Shown piece by piece: positions 8,306 through 17,586 of a stretch of 64,000 bases of DNA. Where the stretch lies: contig CAVROT010000014.1 in NCBI GenBank assembly GCA_963722905.1, positions 62,001-126,000 of the forward strand, read 5' to 3'. A model generated the notes under the pieces. The model did no database searches, was not told where the DNA came from, and saw nothing but the letters and a program-made list of their open reading frames with translations. Both the position numbers and the translations under genes were made by a program. Every line of letters begins with the position of its first letter. The stretch's first letter is position 1. The stretch is from CAVROT01 sp963722905 (lineage in GTDB: Bacteria > Pseudomonadota > Alphaproteobacteria > Rhodobacterales > Rhodobacteraceae).

Positions 8306-8782
8306 CTAGGCCGCCTGCGCGTCGCCCGTGTCGACCGCCTTCGCCTCGACCGTGTCGCCGGTGGAGATGGCGATGCGGCGGGGCTTCAGCGCCTCGGGGA
8401 CCTCGCGCAGCAGGTCGATGTGCAGCATGCCGTCGACGTTGCGCGCCTCGGTCACGCTGACGTGGTCGGCAAGGTGGAAACGCCGCTCGAACGCGCGGGT
8501 GGCGATGCCGCGGTGCAGGTACTTGCGCTCGGTCGCGTCTTCGTCGGCCTTGCGGGCGGTGACGATCAGCGTGCGGTCGCGCACCTCGATCCCCAGATCC
8601 GCGTCCGAGAATCCGGCCACGGCGATGGAGATCCGCCAGCCGTCGTCCGCGGTCTTCTCGATGTTGTAGGGGGGATAGGTCTGCGCCGCGACCTTGTCCG
8701 AAAGGACGCGGTCCATCAGGTCGGCCATCTGGTCGAAGCCGACGGTGGCGCGGTGCAGGGGGGTCAGGTCGAAGGTTCTCAT
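8306..8782 (-). CDS. Small heat-shock protein, Hsp20/IbpA family
   Basis: A 158-residue holdase chaperone. The N-terminus MRTFDLTPLHRATVGFD is the classic IbpA start, the alpha-crystallin domain runs from about residue 38 (YNIEKTADDGWRISIAVAGF) to 130, and the C-terminal RRIAIS supplies the I-x-I/V anchor used in oligomer assembly. A GAGAGGA ribosome site precedes the ATG. IbpA genes in alphaproteobacteria are often under heat-shock sigma factor or RNA-thermometer control; neither could be demonstrated here. Confidence 0.92.
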   Translation of the reverse strand: MRTFDLTPLHRATVGFDQMADLMDRVLSDKVAAQTYPPYNIEKTADDGWRISIAVAGFSDADLGIEVRDRTLIVTARKADEDATERKYLHRGIATRAFERRFHLADHVSVTEARNVDGMLHIDLLREVPEALKPRRIAISTGDTVEAKAVDTGDAQAA

Positions 8783-8927
8783 CTCATCATCCTCTCAAGC
8801 GACGATTTTTCGCGGATCCTCCCATCGGGGACGGAGCCGACTGCTGATCACCGGGCCCGTCGTCGGCGCCCGATGGAGCATAGATGGAAACGTCCGCGCG
8901 GCATTCAATAGCCCGACGCGCCCGGCA

Positions 8928-10307
8928 TCACGCCGATGTGATCTCAGGCGCCGGCCCCAGCTTGGCCGGGCGCGGCCCGCCCGTGGCCCAGTCCAGCAGT
9001 TCGACCGTATGGACGACCGGCACGTCCGTGCCGCCGCCGATCTGCATCATGCAGCCGATGTTCCCGGCCGCAATCGCCTGCGGGCGCAGCGCCGCCAGCG
9101 TCGCCAGCTTGCGCTCCTTTAGCTGACCGGCGATTTCGGGCTGCATGAGGTTGTAGGTCCCCGCCGACCCGCAGCAGAGGTGCGGATCCGCGGGCTCCAC
9201 CACCTCGAACCCTGCGCGCCGCAACAGCGCCTTCGGGTGCGCCTTGATCTGCTGACCATGCTGGAGCGAGCAGGCCGCGTGATAGGCCACCCGCAGCCCG
9301 CCATGGACGGGCGCCCCCGACCCGTCTGCCATGTCCGTCCCCGCGATGGCGTCGCGGGCGACGTTTTGCGCCTTGATCGGGGTATCGCCGGGAAGCAGCC
9401 GCACCAGAACCTCGCTGACGTCCGCGGCGAGGGCCGAGATCGTGGCGGCGTCCCCGGCCATAAGCCCGGTGCGCAGCATGTGACCGTAGTCCTTGACCGT
9501 CGTGCCGCAGCCCGAGGTGTTGATGACGACCGCGTCCAGGCCCGCGCCCCCCACCTCGGCCATCCAGGCGCGGACATTGCGGGCGGCCGCGGCGTGGCTC
9601 TCAGCCTCGCGGCCCATGTGGTGGACCAGCGCGCCGCAGCAGCCGGTGCCGCGCGCCACCACCACCTCGGCGCCGAGCCGCGTCAGCAGCCGGATCGTCG
9701 CGTCGTTGATGTCGGTGTCGAGGGCGCGCTGCGCGCAACCGGTCATCAGCGCCACCCGCATCCGGCGCTCCCCGCGCGCCGCGAAGACCTGCGGCGCGTC
9801 GTTCGGCGACACCGGCGGCACCCGGCGCGGCGCCATGTCCAGCATCGCGCGCAGCCGGGCGTCGGGCAGGAACCGCGCCAGCGGACGACCCAGCCGGGCG
9901 CCGATCAGGGCCAGCCGGAACCGTCCCGGATAGGGCAGGATGCGCGACAGCGTCCATCGCAGCGCCCGGTCCATGAACGGACGCCGGTAGGTTTCCTCGA
10001 TATGCGCGCGGGCATGGTCGACCAGGTGCATGTAGTGCACGCCCGACGGACAGGTCGTCATGCAGGCGAGGCACGACAGGCAGCGGTCGATGTGCTTGAC
10101 CGTCCTGGCATCCGCCGGGCGGTCGTTCTCCAGCATGTCCTTGATGAGGTAGATGCGCCCCCGCGGGCTGTCCAGTTCGTCCCCCAGCACCTGATAGGTG
10201 GGGCAGGTCGCGGTGCAGAAACCGCAATGCACGCAGGACCGCAGGATCGCGTTGCTGCGCGCCGTCGCAGGGTCGCGCAGCTGTTCCGGCGTGAACTCGG
10301 TCCTCAT
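8928..10307 (-). CDS. glcF: Glycolate oxidase iron-sulfur subunit
   Basis: A 459-residue subunit carrying two [4Fe-4S] motifs, Cys25-x2-28-x2-31-x3-Cys35 (CVHCGFCTATCP) and Cys76-79-82-86 (CLSCLACMTTCP), followed by two CCG-type cysteine-rich domains (GCCGALVHHMG and CCGSAGTYNL). It transfers electrons from the flavin subunits GlcD/GlcE to the quinone pool at the inner membrane during oxidation of glycolate to glyoxylate. The start at 10307 has GGGGAGA just upstream. It is the last gene of a D-E-F operon. Confidence 0.92.
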   Translation of the reverse strand: MRTEFTPEQLRDPATARSNAILRSCVHCGFCTATCPTYQVLGDELDSPRGRIYLIKDMLENDRPADARTVKHIDRCLSCLACMTTCPSGVHYMHLVDHARAHIEETYRRPFMDRALRWTLSRILPYPGRFRLALIGARLGRPLARFLPDARLRAMLDMAPRRVPPVSPNDAPQVFAARGERRMRVALMTGCAQRALDTDINDATIRLLTRLGAEVVVARGTGCCGALVHHMGREAESHAAAARNVRAWMAEVGGAGLDAVVINTSGCGTTVKDYGHMLRTGLMAGDAATISALAADVSEVLVRLLPGDTPIKAQNVARDAIAGTDMADGSGAPVHGGLRVAYHAACSLQHGQQIKAHPKALLRRAGFEVVEPADPHLCCGSAGTYNLMQPEIAGQLKERKLATLAALRPQAIAAGNIGCMMQIGGGTDVPVVHTVELLDWATGGPRPAKLGPAPEITSA

Positions 10308-10485
10308 CGGATCTCCCCATCGTGGCAAAGGACCGGCCAGCGCAAACCGGTCGGCGACGACGCGACGGCCCGGTTCCCGGTCGGGCCGCCGCCGCATCCG
10401 AACATGCCCCACCATAGCGAACGCACTCCGCCGGCGCCCGCGGCCGGCCGGGGCAGCGGTCCGGCGATGACGGCATCGGACGCCG

Positions 10486-11622
10486 TCACGGCATCCGGCC
10501 CGGCCCGAACAGGCCACGCGGATCGAACCTGGCGTGCAGGCCCGCCGACAGGGCCGCGACCGGCGCCGGCTCCGGATGGAACCTCCCCAGCCGCGCCATC
10601 GTCGCAGGGTCCGCCCGCATCAGCGTCGCATGGCCCGGACTCCCGCCCAAAGCTGCCCGCGCGTCCGTGCCGGACGCGGTGCACGCCCAGATCAGCCCGC
10701 CCGACCAGTCCAGCGCGACGGTGGAGGCGCCCAGCGCCGCGACCACCTGCGGTGCATGCGACGGACGGACCGAGATGCGCCAGACGTCGCCGTCCGCGAA
10801 CCCGTCGAAGTCCACGTCCCGCACCCGCCGCCACCGATCCGCCACCGCCGCCGGGTCGTCCTCGACCGTGGCCGTCCCGAACCGGGCCACCGCGTCCCGC
10901 AGAACGCCGGCGCGATGCGCCACCGAAGCCGCCGTCCCCTCGATCCGCAGCCATGTCTCGCCACGGTCGGGAACATGCGCCGCCCCCGAAACGTCGCATG
11001 TCGAGCCCATCGCCGCCGACATCGCCGCAACGGCCTCCGCCACGTCGAGGTCGCGCAACGTCAGAGTAGCCGCCCCCGCGGGCGCCGGCAGCACCTTGAA
11101 CGCCACCTCGGTCATCACCCCAAGCGTCCCGTGGGATCCCGCCATCAACTTGCACAGGTCGTACCCGGTCACGTTCTTCATCACCCGACCGCCGCTCTTT
11201 ATCGCGCTGCCGGTCCCGTCGACGAAGCGCACGCCGATGAGGCTGTCGCGGCAGGCGCCCGCCTGCACGCGCCGCGGACCGCTCGCGTTCGTCGCGACCG
11301 CCCCGCCGATGGTCGGTGCCCCGGCCGTCCCCAGCAGCGAACGATGGTCCATCGGCTCGAACGGCAAGCGCTGGCGCCCTTTGGCGAGGACGGCCTCGAC
11401 CTCCGCCATCGCGGTCCCGGCCCCCACCACAAGCGTCAACGCACCGGGCTCGTAGAGCCGGACACCGCCCAGTCCCGCCGTCGACAGCACGGCACACCCG
11501 TCCTCGTGGCCACCGGTCCGGGTCCCGCCGCCCAGAATGCGAAAAGGCCCCGCCGCTTCGCGCAGGGCCTCGACCACCGCCGCTTCGCTGTCAGGCAGGA
11601 CCGCGTCCGGCGCCGACGTCAT
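10486..11622 (-). CDS. glcE: Glycolate oxidase FAD-binding subunit
   Basis: A 378-residue FAD-binding type 4 domain protein, shorter than GlcD as usual. Visible are LGGGTRTGG for FAD pyrophosphate binding, GTAGAPTIGGAVATNASGPRR, and GGRVMKNVTGYDLCKLMAGSHGTLG, all typical GlcE phrases. The ATG at 11622 is favoured because the upstream in-frame extension is low-complexity and not conserved. A hairpin pairing TGACGGC (10468-10474) with GCCGTCA (10482-10488) covers the stop codon and may modulate expression of glcF, which starts 178 bases downstream. Confidence 0.9.
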   Translation of the reverse strand: MTSAPDAVLPDSEAAVVEALREAAGPFRILGGGTRTGGHEDGCAVLSTAGLGGVRLYEPGALTLVVGAGTAMAEVEAVLAKGRQRLPFEPMDHRSLLGTAGAPTIGGAVATNASGPRRVQAGACRDSLIGVRFVDGTGSAIKSGGRVMKNVTGYDLCKLMAGSHGTLGVMTEVAFKVLPAPAGAATLTLRDLDVAEAVAAMSAAMGSTCDVSGAAHVPDRGETWLRIEGTAASVAHRAGVLRDAVARFGTATVEDDPAAVADRWRRVRDVDFDGFADGDVWRISVRPSHAPQVVAALGASTVALDWSGGLIWACTASGTDARAALGGSPGHATLMRADPATMARLGRFHPEPAPVAALSAGLHARFDPRGLFGPGRMP

Positions 11623-11754
11623 CGCCTGAGCCCCGGACCGGGACGTCGCCGCCGGACTGCCCATTCGCCCTGTCGAAAGTACTCCGGGGGAGTCCCGCAG
11701 GGACGGGGGCAGCGCCCCCAAGGGGGTGGGGGGGCGGGGCCCCCGAATCCCGTC

Positions 11755-13203
11755 TCAGCCACCGGGCGCGACCTCGCCACGTCGCGCGGAACTCACCTCG
11801 AGCGGAAAAACCTTCGCCGGATTGAGGAGCCATCCGGGATCGAACACATCCTTGACGCGCATCTGCGCCTCCATGTCGGCAGGGGCGAACTGCGCATGCA
11901 TCAGGTCGCGCTTCTCGATGCCGACGCCGTGCTCGCCCGTAAGACAACCGCCGACCTCGACGCAGAGGCGCAGGATGTCGGCGCCCAGAGCCTCGCAGAG
12001 TTCCAGATCGCCCTCCTTATTGGCGTCGAAGAGGATCAACGGGTGCATGTTGCCGTCGCCGGCGTGGAACACGTTCGCGACCTTCAGTCCGCAACCGTCC
12101 GCCAACTCCTCGATCCGGCGCAGCACCTGCGGCAACGACGACACCGGGATCGTCCCGTCGAGGCACATGTAGTCGCTGATCTGCCCCATCGCGCCAAAGG
12201 CGCTCTTACGGCCCAGCCAGATCGCGGCGCTCTCCTCGGCCGATGTGCTTTCGCGGACCTCCACAGGCCGGTGCTTGGCCGCGATCTGCTTGATCGCGCC
12301 CAGCTGCTCGTCGATCTCGCCGGGCGACCCTTCGACCTCGACGATCAGCAGCGCGGCGCAGTCGGGATAGCCCGCATGCGAAAAGGCCTCGGTCGCGCGG
12401 ATGCAGGGGCTGTCCATGAACTCGATCGCGACCGGCAGCACGCCCGCCTCGATGATGTCGGCCACGCATGCGCCCGCCGCCTCGGCGGTGTCGTAGCCGA
12501 TCAGCACAGGTCGCGCGCCCTCGGGCTTGGCGAGGATCCGCAGGGTCGCCTCGGTCACGACGCCCAGCTGCCCCTCCGACCCGCAGACAAGCCCCAGCAG
12601 GTCGTAGCCCGGCGCATCCAGATGCGCGCCGCCCAGCTCCACCACGGTCCCATCCATAAGCACCATCGTCACGCCGAGAAGATTGTTCGTCGTCACGCCA
12701 TACTTGAGGCAATGCGCCCCGCCCGAGTTCATCGCGATGTTGCCGGCGATGGCGCAGGCCAGCTGCGACGACGGATCGGGCGCATAGAAGAACCCCGCTT
12801 CCTCCACCGCGCCGGTGATGCTGAGGTTGGTGCGCCCCGTCTGGACGCGGACGATCCGGTCGGCGAAGTCCGTCTCCAGCACCGCGGTCATCCGGGCCAC
12901 GCCCAGGATCACGCTATCGGCCGTGGGCAGCGCGCCGCCCGCCAGCGACGTGCCCGATCCGCGCGGCACGACGGGCACCCCCATCCGGTGGCAGATCGCC
13001 AGCACGGCCGAAACCTCGGCCGTGCTGGTCGGCAGCACCACGGCCAGCGGCGGGCAGCGATAGGCGGTGAGCGCGTCGCACTCGTAGGCGCGCGTCTCGG
13101 CCGGATCGTGGATCACCGCGCCGGGGGCCAGCACGTCCTCCAGCGCCGCCACGACGGCGGGCTTGCGCGACAGGGTGTCGGCGTTCGGAACGGGCATCTG
13201 CAT
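11755..13203 (-). CDS. glcD: Glycolate oxidase catalytic FAD subunit
   Basis: A 482-residue FAD-linked oxidase. PRGSGTSLAGG forms the FAD loop, NIAMNSGGAHCLKYG and GLVCGSEGQLGVVTEATL are family signatures, and the C-terminal FHAGDGNMHPLI and GEHGVGIEKRDLM belong to the active-site cap domain. It oxidises glycolate (possibly D-lactate) to glyoxylate. A GTG 15 bases upstream is in frame, but GGAGGG lies 6 bases before the ATG at 13203, which decides the start. First gene of glcDEF. The pathway lets the cell use phytoplankton-derived glycolate. Confidence 0.92.
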   Translation of the reverse strand: MQMPVPNADTLSRKPAVVAALEDVLAPGAVIHDPAETRAYECDALTAYRCPPLAVVLPTSTAEVSAVLAICHRMGVPVVPRGSGTSLAGGALPTADSVILGVARMTAVLETDFADRIVRVQTGRTNLSITGAVEEAGFFYAPDPSSQLACAIAGNIAMNSGGAHCLKYGVTTNNLLGVTMVLMDGTVVELGGAHLDAPGYDLLGLVCGSEGQLGVVTEATLRILAKPEGARPVLIGYDTAEAAGACVADIIEAGVLPVAIEFMDSPCIRATEAFSHAGYPDCAALLIVEVEGSPGEIDEQLGAIKQIAAKHRPVEVRESTSAEESAAIWLGRKSAFGAMGQISDYMCLDGTIPVSSLPQVLRRIEELADGCGLKVANVFHAGDGNMHPLILFDANKEGDLELCEALGADILRLCVEVGGCLTGEHGVGIEKRDLMHAQFAPADMEAQMRVKDVFDPGWLLNPAKVFPLEVSSARRGEVAPGG

Positions 13204-13348
13204 GGCGGGACCCTCCACGGTGAACCGTCACGATAGGCGCGTTGCGCCCCATGGGCAAACGACCTGTCGCCGCAGCGTGCCCTTGCCCTCCGGTCGCCCT
13301 GACGCATCCGTGACCGCCGGGGCGTCGGGGGCGTGCTAGGCCGGGCGA

Positions 13349-13783
13349 ATGGCAGCCATCCGAAATGTCGCGCCGCCGCGCATCGCAGCCCCCGCTTCGC
13401 AGAGGTCCGCGACATGTACCGTCGGGGTGGCCGTCGCGGTCGCCGGGGCGCTGCTGCTGTCCCCGGTCCCGGCCACGGCCGACCCCGCGCGGATCGTCGG
13501 GGCGGAGGCGCGCCGAAGCGGCGACGCCTGGACCGTGTCGGTCACCCTCTTGCATGCCGATACCGGCTGGGACGACTACGCCGACGGCTGGAGGGTCGAA
13601 TCGCCCGGTGGCGACGTCCTGGGCACCCGCACGCTGCTGCACCCCCATGTGGACGAACAGCCCTTCACCCGCAGCCTTGCCGGCATCACGGTGCCGGACG
13701 GTGTGCCCGCCGTAGCGATCCGGGCGCGGACCCTGACAGGAGGCTGGGGGGATGCGACGCTCTACATCCCCCTGCCACGGTAG
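13349..13783 (+). CDS. Conserved secreted protein of Rhodobacterales, unknown function
   Basis: A 144-residue protein with a hydrophobic export segment (residues about 26-43) and cleavage likely after VPATA. The mature part is a small beta-rich domain with the phrases TGWDDYADGW, LGTRTLLHPHVDEQPFTRS and AIRARTLTGGWG. I have seen such proteins widely in this order but no function is known to me. The start is uncertain because no clear ribosome site precedes the ATG; a GTG nearer the hydrophobic segment is possible. It diverges from glcD. Confidence 0.65.
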   Translation: MAAIRNVAPPRIAAPASQRSATCTVGVAVAVAGALLLSPVPATADPARIVGAEARRSGDAWTVSVTLLHADTGWDDYADGWRVESPGGDVLGTRTLLHPHVDEQPFTRSLAGITVPDGVPAVAIRARTLTGGWGDATLYIPLPR

Positions 13784-13831
13784 GCGCGCCTGGCGACCGA
13801 CCGCCGCCGCGCCGTGCCGGAGATGCCGGGA

Positions 13832-14608
13832 TCAGCCCGCCGGCGTGCCACCCGACCGCGCCCGCCGGCGCCGCGCCAGCATGTTCAGCACCTCCACCAA
13901 CACGGCGAAGGCCATGGAGGAATAGATGTAGCCCTTGGGCACGTGCCGGCCAAAGCCGTCGGCGATCAGCACCATCCCGATCATCAGCAGGAACGCCAGC
14001 GCCAGCATCACGACCGACGGGTTCGAGTTGACGAAGTTCGTCACCGTCTCGGCCGCCGCGAACATCACGCCCACCGCCACGATCACGGCGGCAATCATGA
14101 TCGGCAGATGGTCCGTCATGCCGATGGCGGTCAGGATGCTGTCGACCGAGAACACGGCGTCCAGCGCGATGATCTGGACGATGGCCGCCCCCAGCGACAC
14201 GACAACCCGACCGTCGCCATGCCCCCCGTCGGGCGGGCGGACCTTGTGGTTGATCTCCTGCGTGGCCTTGATGCACAGGAACACGCCCCCCGCGATCAGG
14301 ATCAGATCCCGCCACGAGAACGCCGTTTCGAAGGACGGCTCGCCATGGCTGTCCAGCCCGCCTGTCCAGCCCAGGTCGATCACGGGCGCCGTCAACCCGA
14401 CGATCCACGCGATGACGCTGAGCAAGGCCAGGCGGAGGATCAGCGCCAGCCCGATGCCAATCTGTTGCGCCCGCCGGGCCTGCTGCGGCGGAAGCTTGCC
14501 CGACACGATGGAGATGAAGATCAGGTTATCGATCCCCAGCACGATCTCCATCGTCACCAGAGCAGCGAAGGCGGCCCAGGCCGCGGGGTCGGTCAGCAGT
14601 TCCATCAT
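13832..14608 (-). CDS. TerC family integral membrane protein
   Basis: A 258-residue multi-pass membrane protein of the TerC/YkoY family. EIVLGIDNLIFISI and QIIALDAVFSVDSI carry the paired Asp motifs of the family, which is linked to metal ion (manganese) export and tellurite resistance. About seven membrane helices are visible, ending with an Arg-rich tail. The ATG at 14608 has GGGAGA 7 bases upstream; a second ATG follows directly. Confidence 0.88.
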   Translation of the reverse strand: MMELLTDPAAWAAFAALVTMEIVLGIDNLIFISIVSGKLPPQQARRAQQIGIGLALILRLALLSVIAWIVGLTAPVIDLGWTGGLDSHGEPSFETAFSWRDLILIAGGVFLCIKATQEINHKVRPPDGGHGDGRVVVSLGAAIVQIIALDAVFSVDSILTAIGMTDHLPIMIAAVIVAVGVMFAAAETVTNFVNSNPSVVMLALAFLLMIGMVLIADGFGRHVPKGYIYSSMAFAVLVEVLNMLARRRRARSGGTPAG

Positions 14609-14807
14609 CGCGTCGTCTCCCGATGTCTCGACCGCGAAGCGCGGCAGAGCCGTCGGGTTCCCGTCCTGCAAGATCGGGTCTCGCCAGCCGCGACCGGCGC
14701 CTTGTCTTGCCGCAACGGCAATTTTCGTTTGGCAGCGGCGTTGATCTTAATTAACAAGGCTGTCGTTGCCGCCTCGGCAAGGCCACGAAACATTGGGAAA
14801 CCAGATC

Positions 14808-15377
14808 ATGAGAACATTTGCGATTGCAGCCGTCATTGCTGCGGGGCTTGCAGGAAGCGCAGGCGCCGCGACGCTTTTGTCCGACAACTTCGATGACGAG
14901 GTCCCGCAACTCAATACGGAGCTGGACAACTGGAATGTGACCCGGGGAAGCGTCGACGTCATCGGCTGCCCGGGTTCCGGTCTCTGCGTCGATCTCGACG
15001 GGTCCAGGGGCGCTACGCCCGCAACGATCATGTCGTCCAGGGTCGCCTTCTCGATCGAGGCGGGCAACACATATACGGTCGACTTCCGTCTGGACGGCGG
15101 CAACACCGATCCGTTCACCGTCAGCCTGGGCAGCGTCAGCCAGATCTATATCGGGTTCAGCAACACGCTGTCGGCATCGTTCTCCTTCGTCGCCGCGATG
15201 GATGAGATGTCTCCCCTGACCTTCTCTCTGAACACGCTGGTCAACGACAATTTCGGCCCCTACCTGACGGACGTGACGCTGTCCGAGACGGTCGCGGTCC
15301 CTCCGGTTCCGCTGCCGGCCGGCGGGTTGCTGCTGATGGCGGGCCTCGGCGCCCTGACCTTCGTCCGGCGTCGCTGA
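14808..15377 (+). CDS. Secreted VPLPA-CTERM protein
   Basis: A 189-residue exported protein. It has a signal peptide (cleavage near SAGA-ATLL), a beta-rich body of lectin or carbohydrate-binding flavour (DNFDDEVPQLNTELDNW, NTYTVDFRLDGGNTDPF), and a C-terminal tripartite sorting tail: VPLPAGG, a hydrophobic stretch, then VRRR. This is the VPLPA-CTERM signal that, as I recall, is processed by exosortase D in Rhodobacterales, leading to anchoring or release at the cell surface. No exosortase gene is in the window. The function of the body is unknown. Confidence 0.75.
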   Translation: MRTFAIAAVIAAGLAGSAGAATLLSDNFDDEVPQLNTELDNWNVTRGSVDVIGCPGSGLCVDLDGSRGATPATIMSSRVAFSIEAGNTYTVDFRLDGGNTDPFTVSLGSVSQIYIGFSNTLSASFSFVAAMDEMSPLTFSLNTLVNDNFGPYLTDVTLSETVAVPPVPLPAGGLLLMAGLGALTFVRRR

Positions 15378-15405
15378 CCGTCCGACGGGGGAGGGAGCGG
15401 CGGAC

Positions 15406-17457
15406 CTATCGCCGCCCCTCGCGCAGCCATGCGCCCACGATGAGCAGGACCGACAGAAGCAGGAACAGCCAAGGCGCCACCAGCGGCGTCACGGTCACGT
15501 CGGCGGTGACATAGGCGCCGCGCGGCGTGATGCCGATCCAGCCGCGGCCCGTCGCGGGGCGCCCCTCGCGCACCTGCCGGATGTCGGGCATGCCGTCCTC
15601 CAGCGCGAGGATTCCGCCGTTCGTCGCGGCCACCGCCGGCTCCATCGCGTCGCCGGAGGCGACCGTCTGCTCGAACTCGCGCGGTGCGGACGGACCCAGC
15701 GCCACGACGCTTTCCATCTCGCCCTCGGCCAGACGGTAGAGGCCCATCTCCGGCCCCTCGAACACGGCGCGGAACCGCCCCGGTGCGACCTCGTCCAGCG
15801 GCAGCATCGTCACCGTGCCGTCTGGCGCCGTGACCTCGACCTCGCCCGCCGTGTCCGACAGGGTGCGGCGGGTGATCGTCATGGTCTGGCCCTCGGCCTC
15901 GGCGACCAGCGCCTCCTCGTCCAGCTCGGGCTCCTTCATCATCCAGTGGGCGAGCCGGCGCAGAAGCTCCAGTTGCGGACCGCCGCCTTCGTAGCCGCGC
16001 GACCAGAGCCACGCCTGATCGGAGGCCAGCAGCGCCACGCGCCCCTCGCCCACCCGGTCCAGCAGCAACAGGGGGCGGCCGTTTACGCCTGTCATGACTT
16101 CCTGCCCACCGTCGGGCTCGATGTCGATCTGGCGCAGCCAGCGGCCCCACTCGGGGACGTCGCCGCCGCCGTCCAGCCCCTCGGTCACCGGATGGCGCCG
16201 GCCGACGTCGGTCAGGCGCGGCAGGAACCCCTGCTCGTAGACGCGCGCGGTGGGCTCTCCGGGGATGATCCCGGCCAGCGGCGACCGGTAGAGCGAATCG
16301 GCTCCGGCGAAATCGGGTCCGGCGGCGATCAGCACCGCGCCCCCGTCCATGGCGTACTGGCGCACGTTGTCGAGGTAGAGCGCCGGCAGGATGCCCCGCC
16401 GCTTGTAGCGGTCGAAGACGATCAGGTCGAATTCGTCGATCTTGTCCAGGAAGAGCTCGCGCGTCGGGAAGGCGATCAGCGACAGCTCGTCCACGGGCAC
16501 GCCGTCCTGCTTCTCGGGCGGTCGCAGGATGGTGAAGTGCACCAGATCCACGGCACTGTCGGACTTCAGCAGGTTGCGCCATGTGCGTTCGCCCGGATGC
16601 GGCTCACCGGACACCAGCAGGACGCGCAGACGATCGCGCACGCCGTTGATCTGGACGACGGCCGCGTTGTTGCGCGGCGTCAGCTCACTGTCCAGGACCG
16701 GCGTGGCGAACTGGATGACGTTCATCCCGCCGTGGGGCAGCGTCACCGGCAGCTCCAGCGGCTGTCCGACCGGCACGCGGAACACCTGCGGCTCGCCCCC
16801 GTCGACGGCGATGGAAAGGTCCGCCTCTCCCCGCGTTCCGGGCGGGACGTCGCCCTGATCCTCAAGCTCCAGCACCAGCGTCACCGGTTCGTCGATGATG
16901 GCAAAGCCCGGCGCCTCGGACACGACCAGCCGGCGGTCCCAGTCGCCCGTCCGGCCCGTCAGGAGCAGATGCAGCGGTGCCGGCAGGTCCGGCGCGCGTT
17001 CCACGTCGTGCAGGCGGCCGTCAGAAAGGACGATGGCCCCCGCCAGCCGGCCCTGCGGCTCTTCGGCGACGGCCTGGGACAGTGCCGTCATCACGAGGCT
17101 GCCGGTGTCGCCCACGCCATCGCCCATCCGCACGACGCGCAGCTCGGTGTTGGGCATGCCGGCGATCTCGGCCTCGACGGCGGCCACGGCCTGCGCCACC
17201 TGCGCCTCACGGTCCGAGATGCGCTGGCTGGCGCTTTCGTCCACGATCAGCACGACGATATCGCTCAGACCGTCGCGGTCCTCGCGCTGGAGCGACGGGT
17301 TCGCCAGCGCCACCAGCAGGACGGCTCCGGCGAGCGCGCGCAGCCACCAGCCCGACAGCCCCCGCCAGAGTGCCGCGGCCACGACGAGCACGGCCAGCGC
17401 CCCGGCCGCGGCGATGACGAGCACGGGGACGAGGGGATCGAAGACGATGCTATCCAC
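15406..17457 (-). CDS. Large membrane protein with VWA-like and glutamine amidotransferase-like regions
   Basis: A 683-residue protein with two N-terminal membrane helices, a VWA-like core beginning IVVLIVDESASQ (Asp-x-Ser-x-Ser metal site pattern), a central class I glutamine amidotransferase-like fold (LRVLLVSGEPHPGERTW to VLIAAGPDFAG) without an obvious catalytic Cys, and one C-terminal helix before an Arg tail. It is the last gene of the MoxR-DUF58-DUF4159 operon. Such proteins are common partners of MoxR AAA ATPases in alphaproteobacteria, but no biochemical role is established. Confidence 0.75.
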   Translation of the reverse strand: MDSIVFDPLVPVLVIAAAGALAVLVVAAALWRGLSGWWLRALAGAVLLVALANPSLQREDRDGLSDIVVLIVDESASQRISDREAQVAQAVAAVEAEIAGMPNTELRVVRMGDGVGDTGSLVMTALSQAVAEEPQGRLAGAIVLSDGRLHDVERAPDLPAPLHLLLTGRTGDWDRRLVVSEAPGFAIIDEPVTLVLELEDQGDVPPGTRGEADLSIAVDGGEPQVFRVPVGQPLELPVTLPHGGMNVIQFATPVLDSELTPRNNAAVVQINGVRDRLRVLLVSGEPHPGERTWRNLLKSDSAVDLVHFTILRPPEKQDGVPVDELSLIAFPTRELFLDKIDEFDLIVFDRYKRRGILPALYLDNVRQYAMDGGAVLIAAGPDFAGADSLYRSPLAGIIPGEPTARVYEQGFLPRLTDVGRRHPVTEGLDGGGDVPEWGRWLRQIDIEPDGGQEVMTGVNGRPLLLLDRVGEGRVALLASDQAWLWSRGYEGGGPQLELLRRLAHWMMKEPELDEEALVAEAEGQTMTITRRTLSDTAGEVEVTAPDGTVTMLPLDEVAPGRFRAVFEGPEMGLYRLAEGEMESVVALGPSAPREFEQTVASGDAMEPAVAATNGGILALEDGMPDIRQVREGRPATGRGWIGITPRGAYVTADVTVTPLVAPWLFLLLSVLLIVGAWLREGRR

Positions 17458-17586
17458 GCGATGCTCCCCCGGCGCAGGTCACAGCCGGCGCACCCGGTAC
17501 GGAGACGTCGCACAAGGAGAGACGCCCCCTGCGCGGACCGGCGCGCATCCGGGATGACGGGACGCTGAATGACCGGCTCGAACCCG

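Noticed and set aside
7314..8307. CTATCT at 7314-7319 and 8302-8307 as a target duplication of the AT-rich insert behind gabD
   Set aside because: Removing one copy would not rebuild a sensible gabD end and would run it into hsp20; a 6-base match over this distance is easily chance.
14707..14725. Short hairpin TTGCCG-CAA-CGGCAA followed by TTTT as a terminator
   Set aside because: No gene on the + strand ends before it; it lies between the divergent terC and VPLPA genes, so a terminator role is not supported.
15946..17568. Long + strand reading frame opposite the 683-residue membrane protein
   Set aside because: It is an antisense frame kept open by high third-position GC; the protein is Arg/His/Gln-rich with no motif, whereas the minus strand shows clear domains. 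The same holds for other long antisense frames, such as those over ffh (39267-40910, minus), mipZ (45170-46183, minus), pheT (49625-51688, plus) and dgcN/dgcA (61515-63062, plus).
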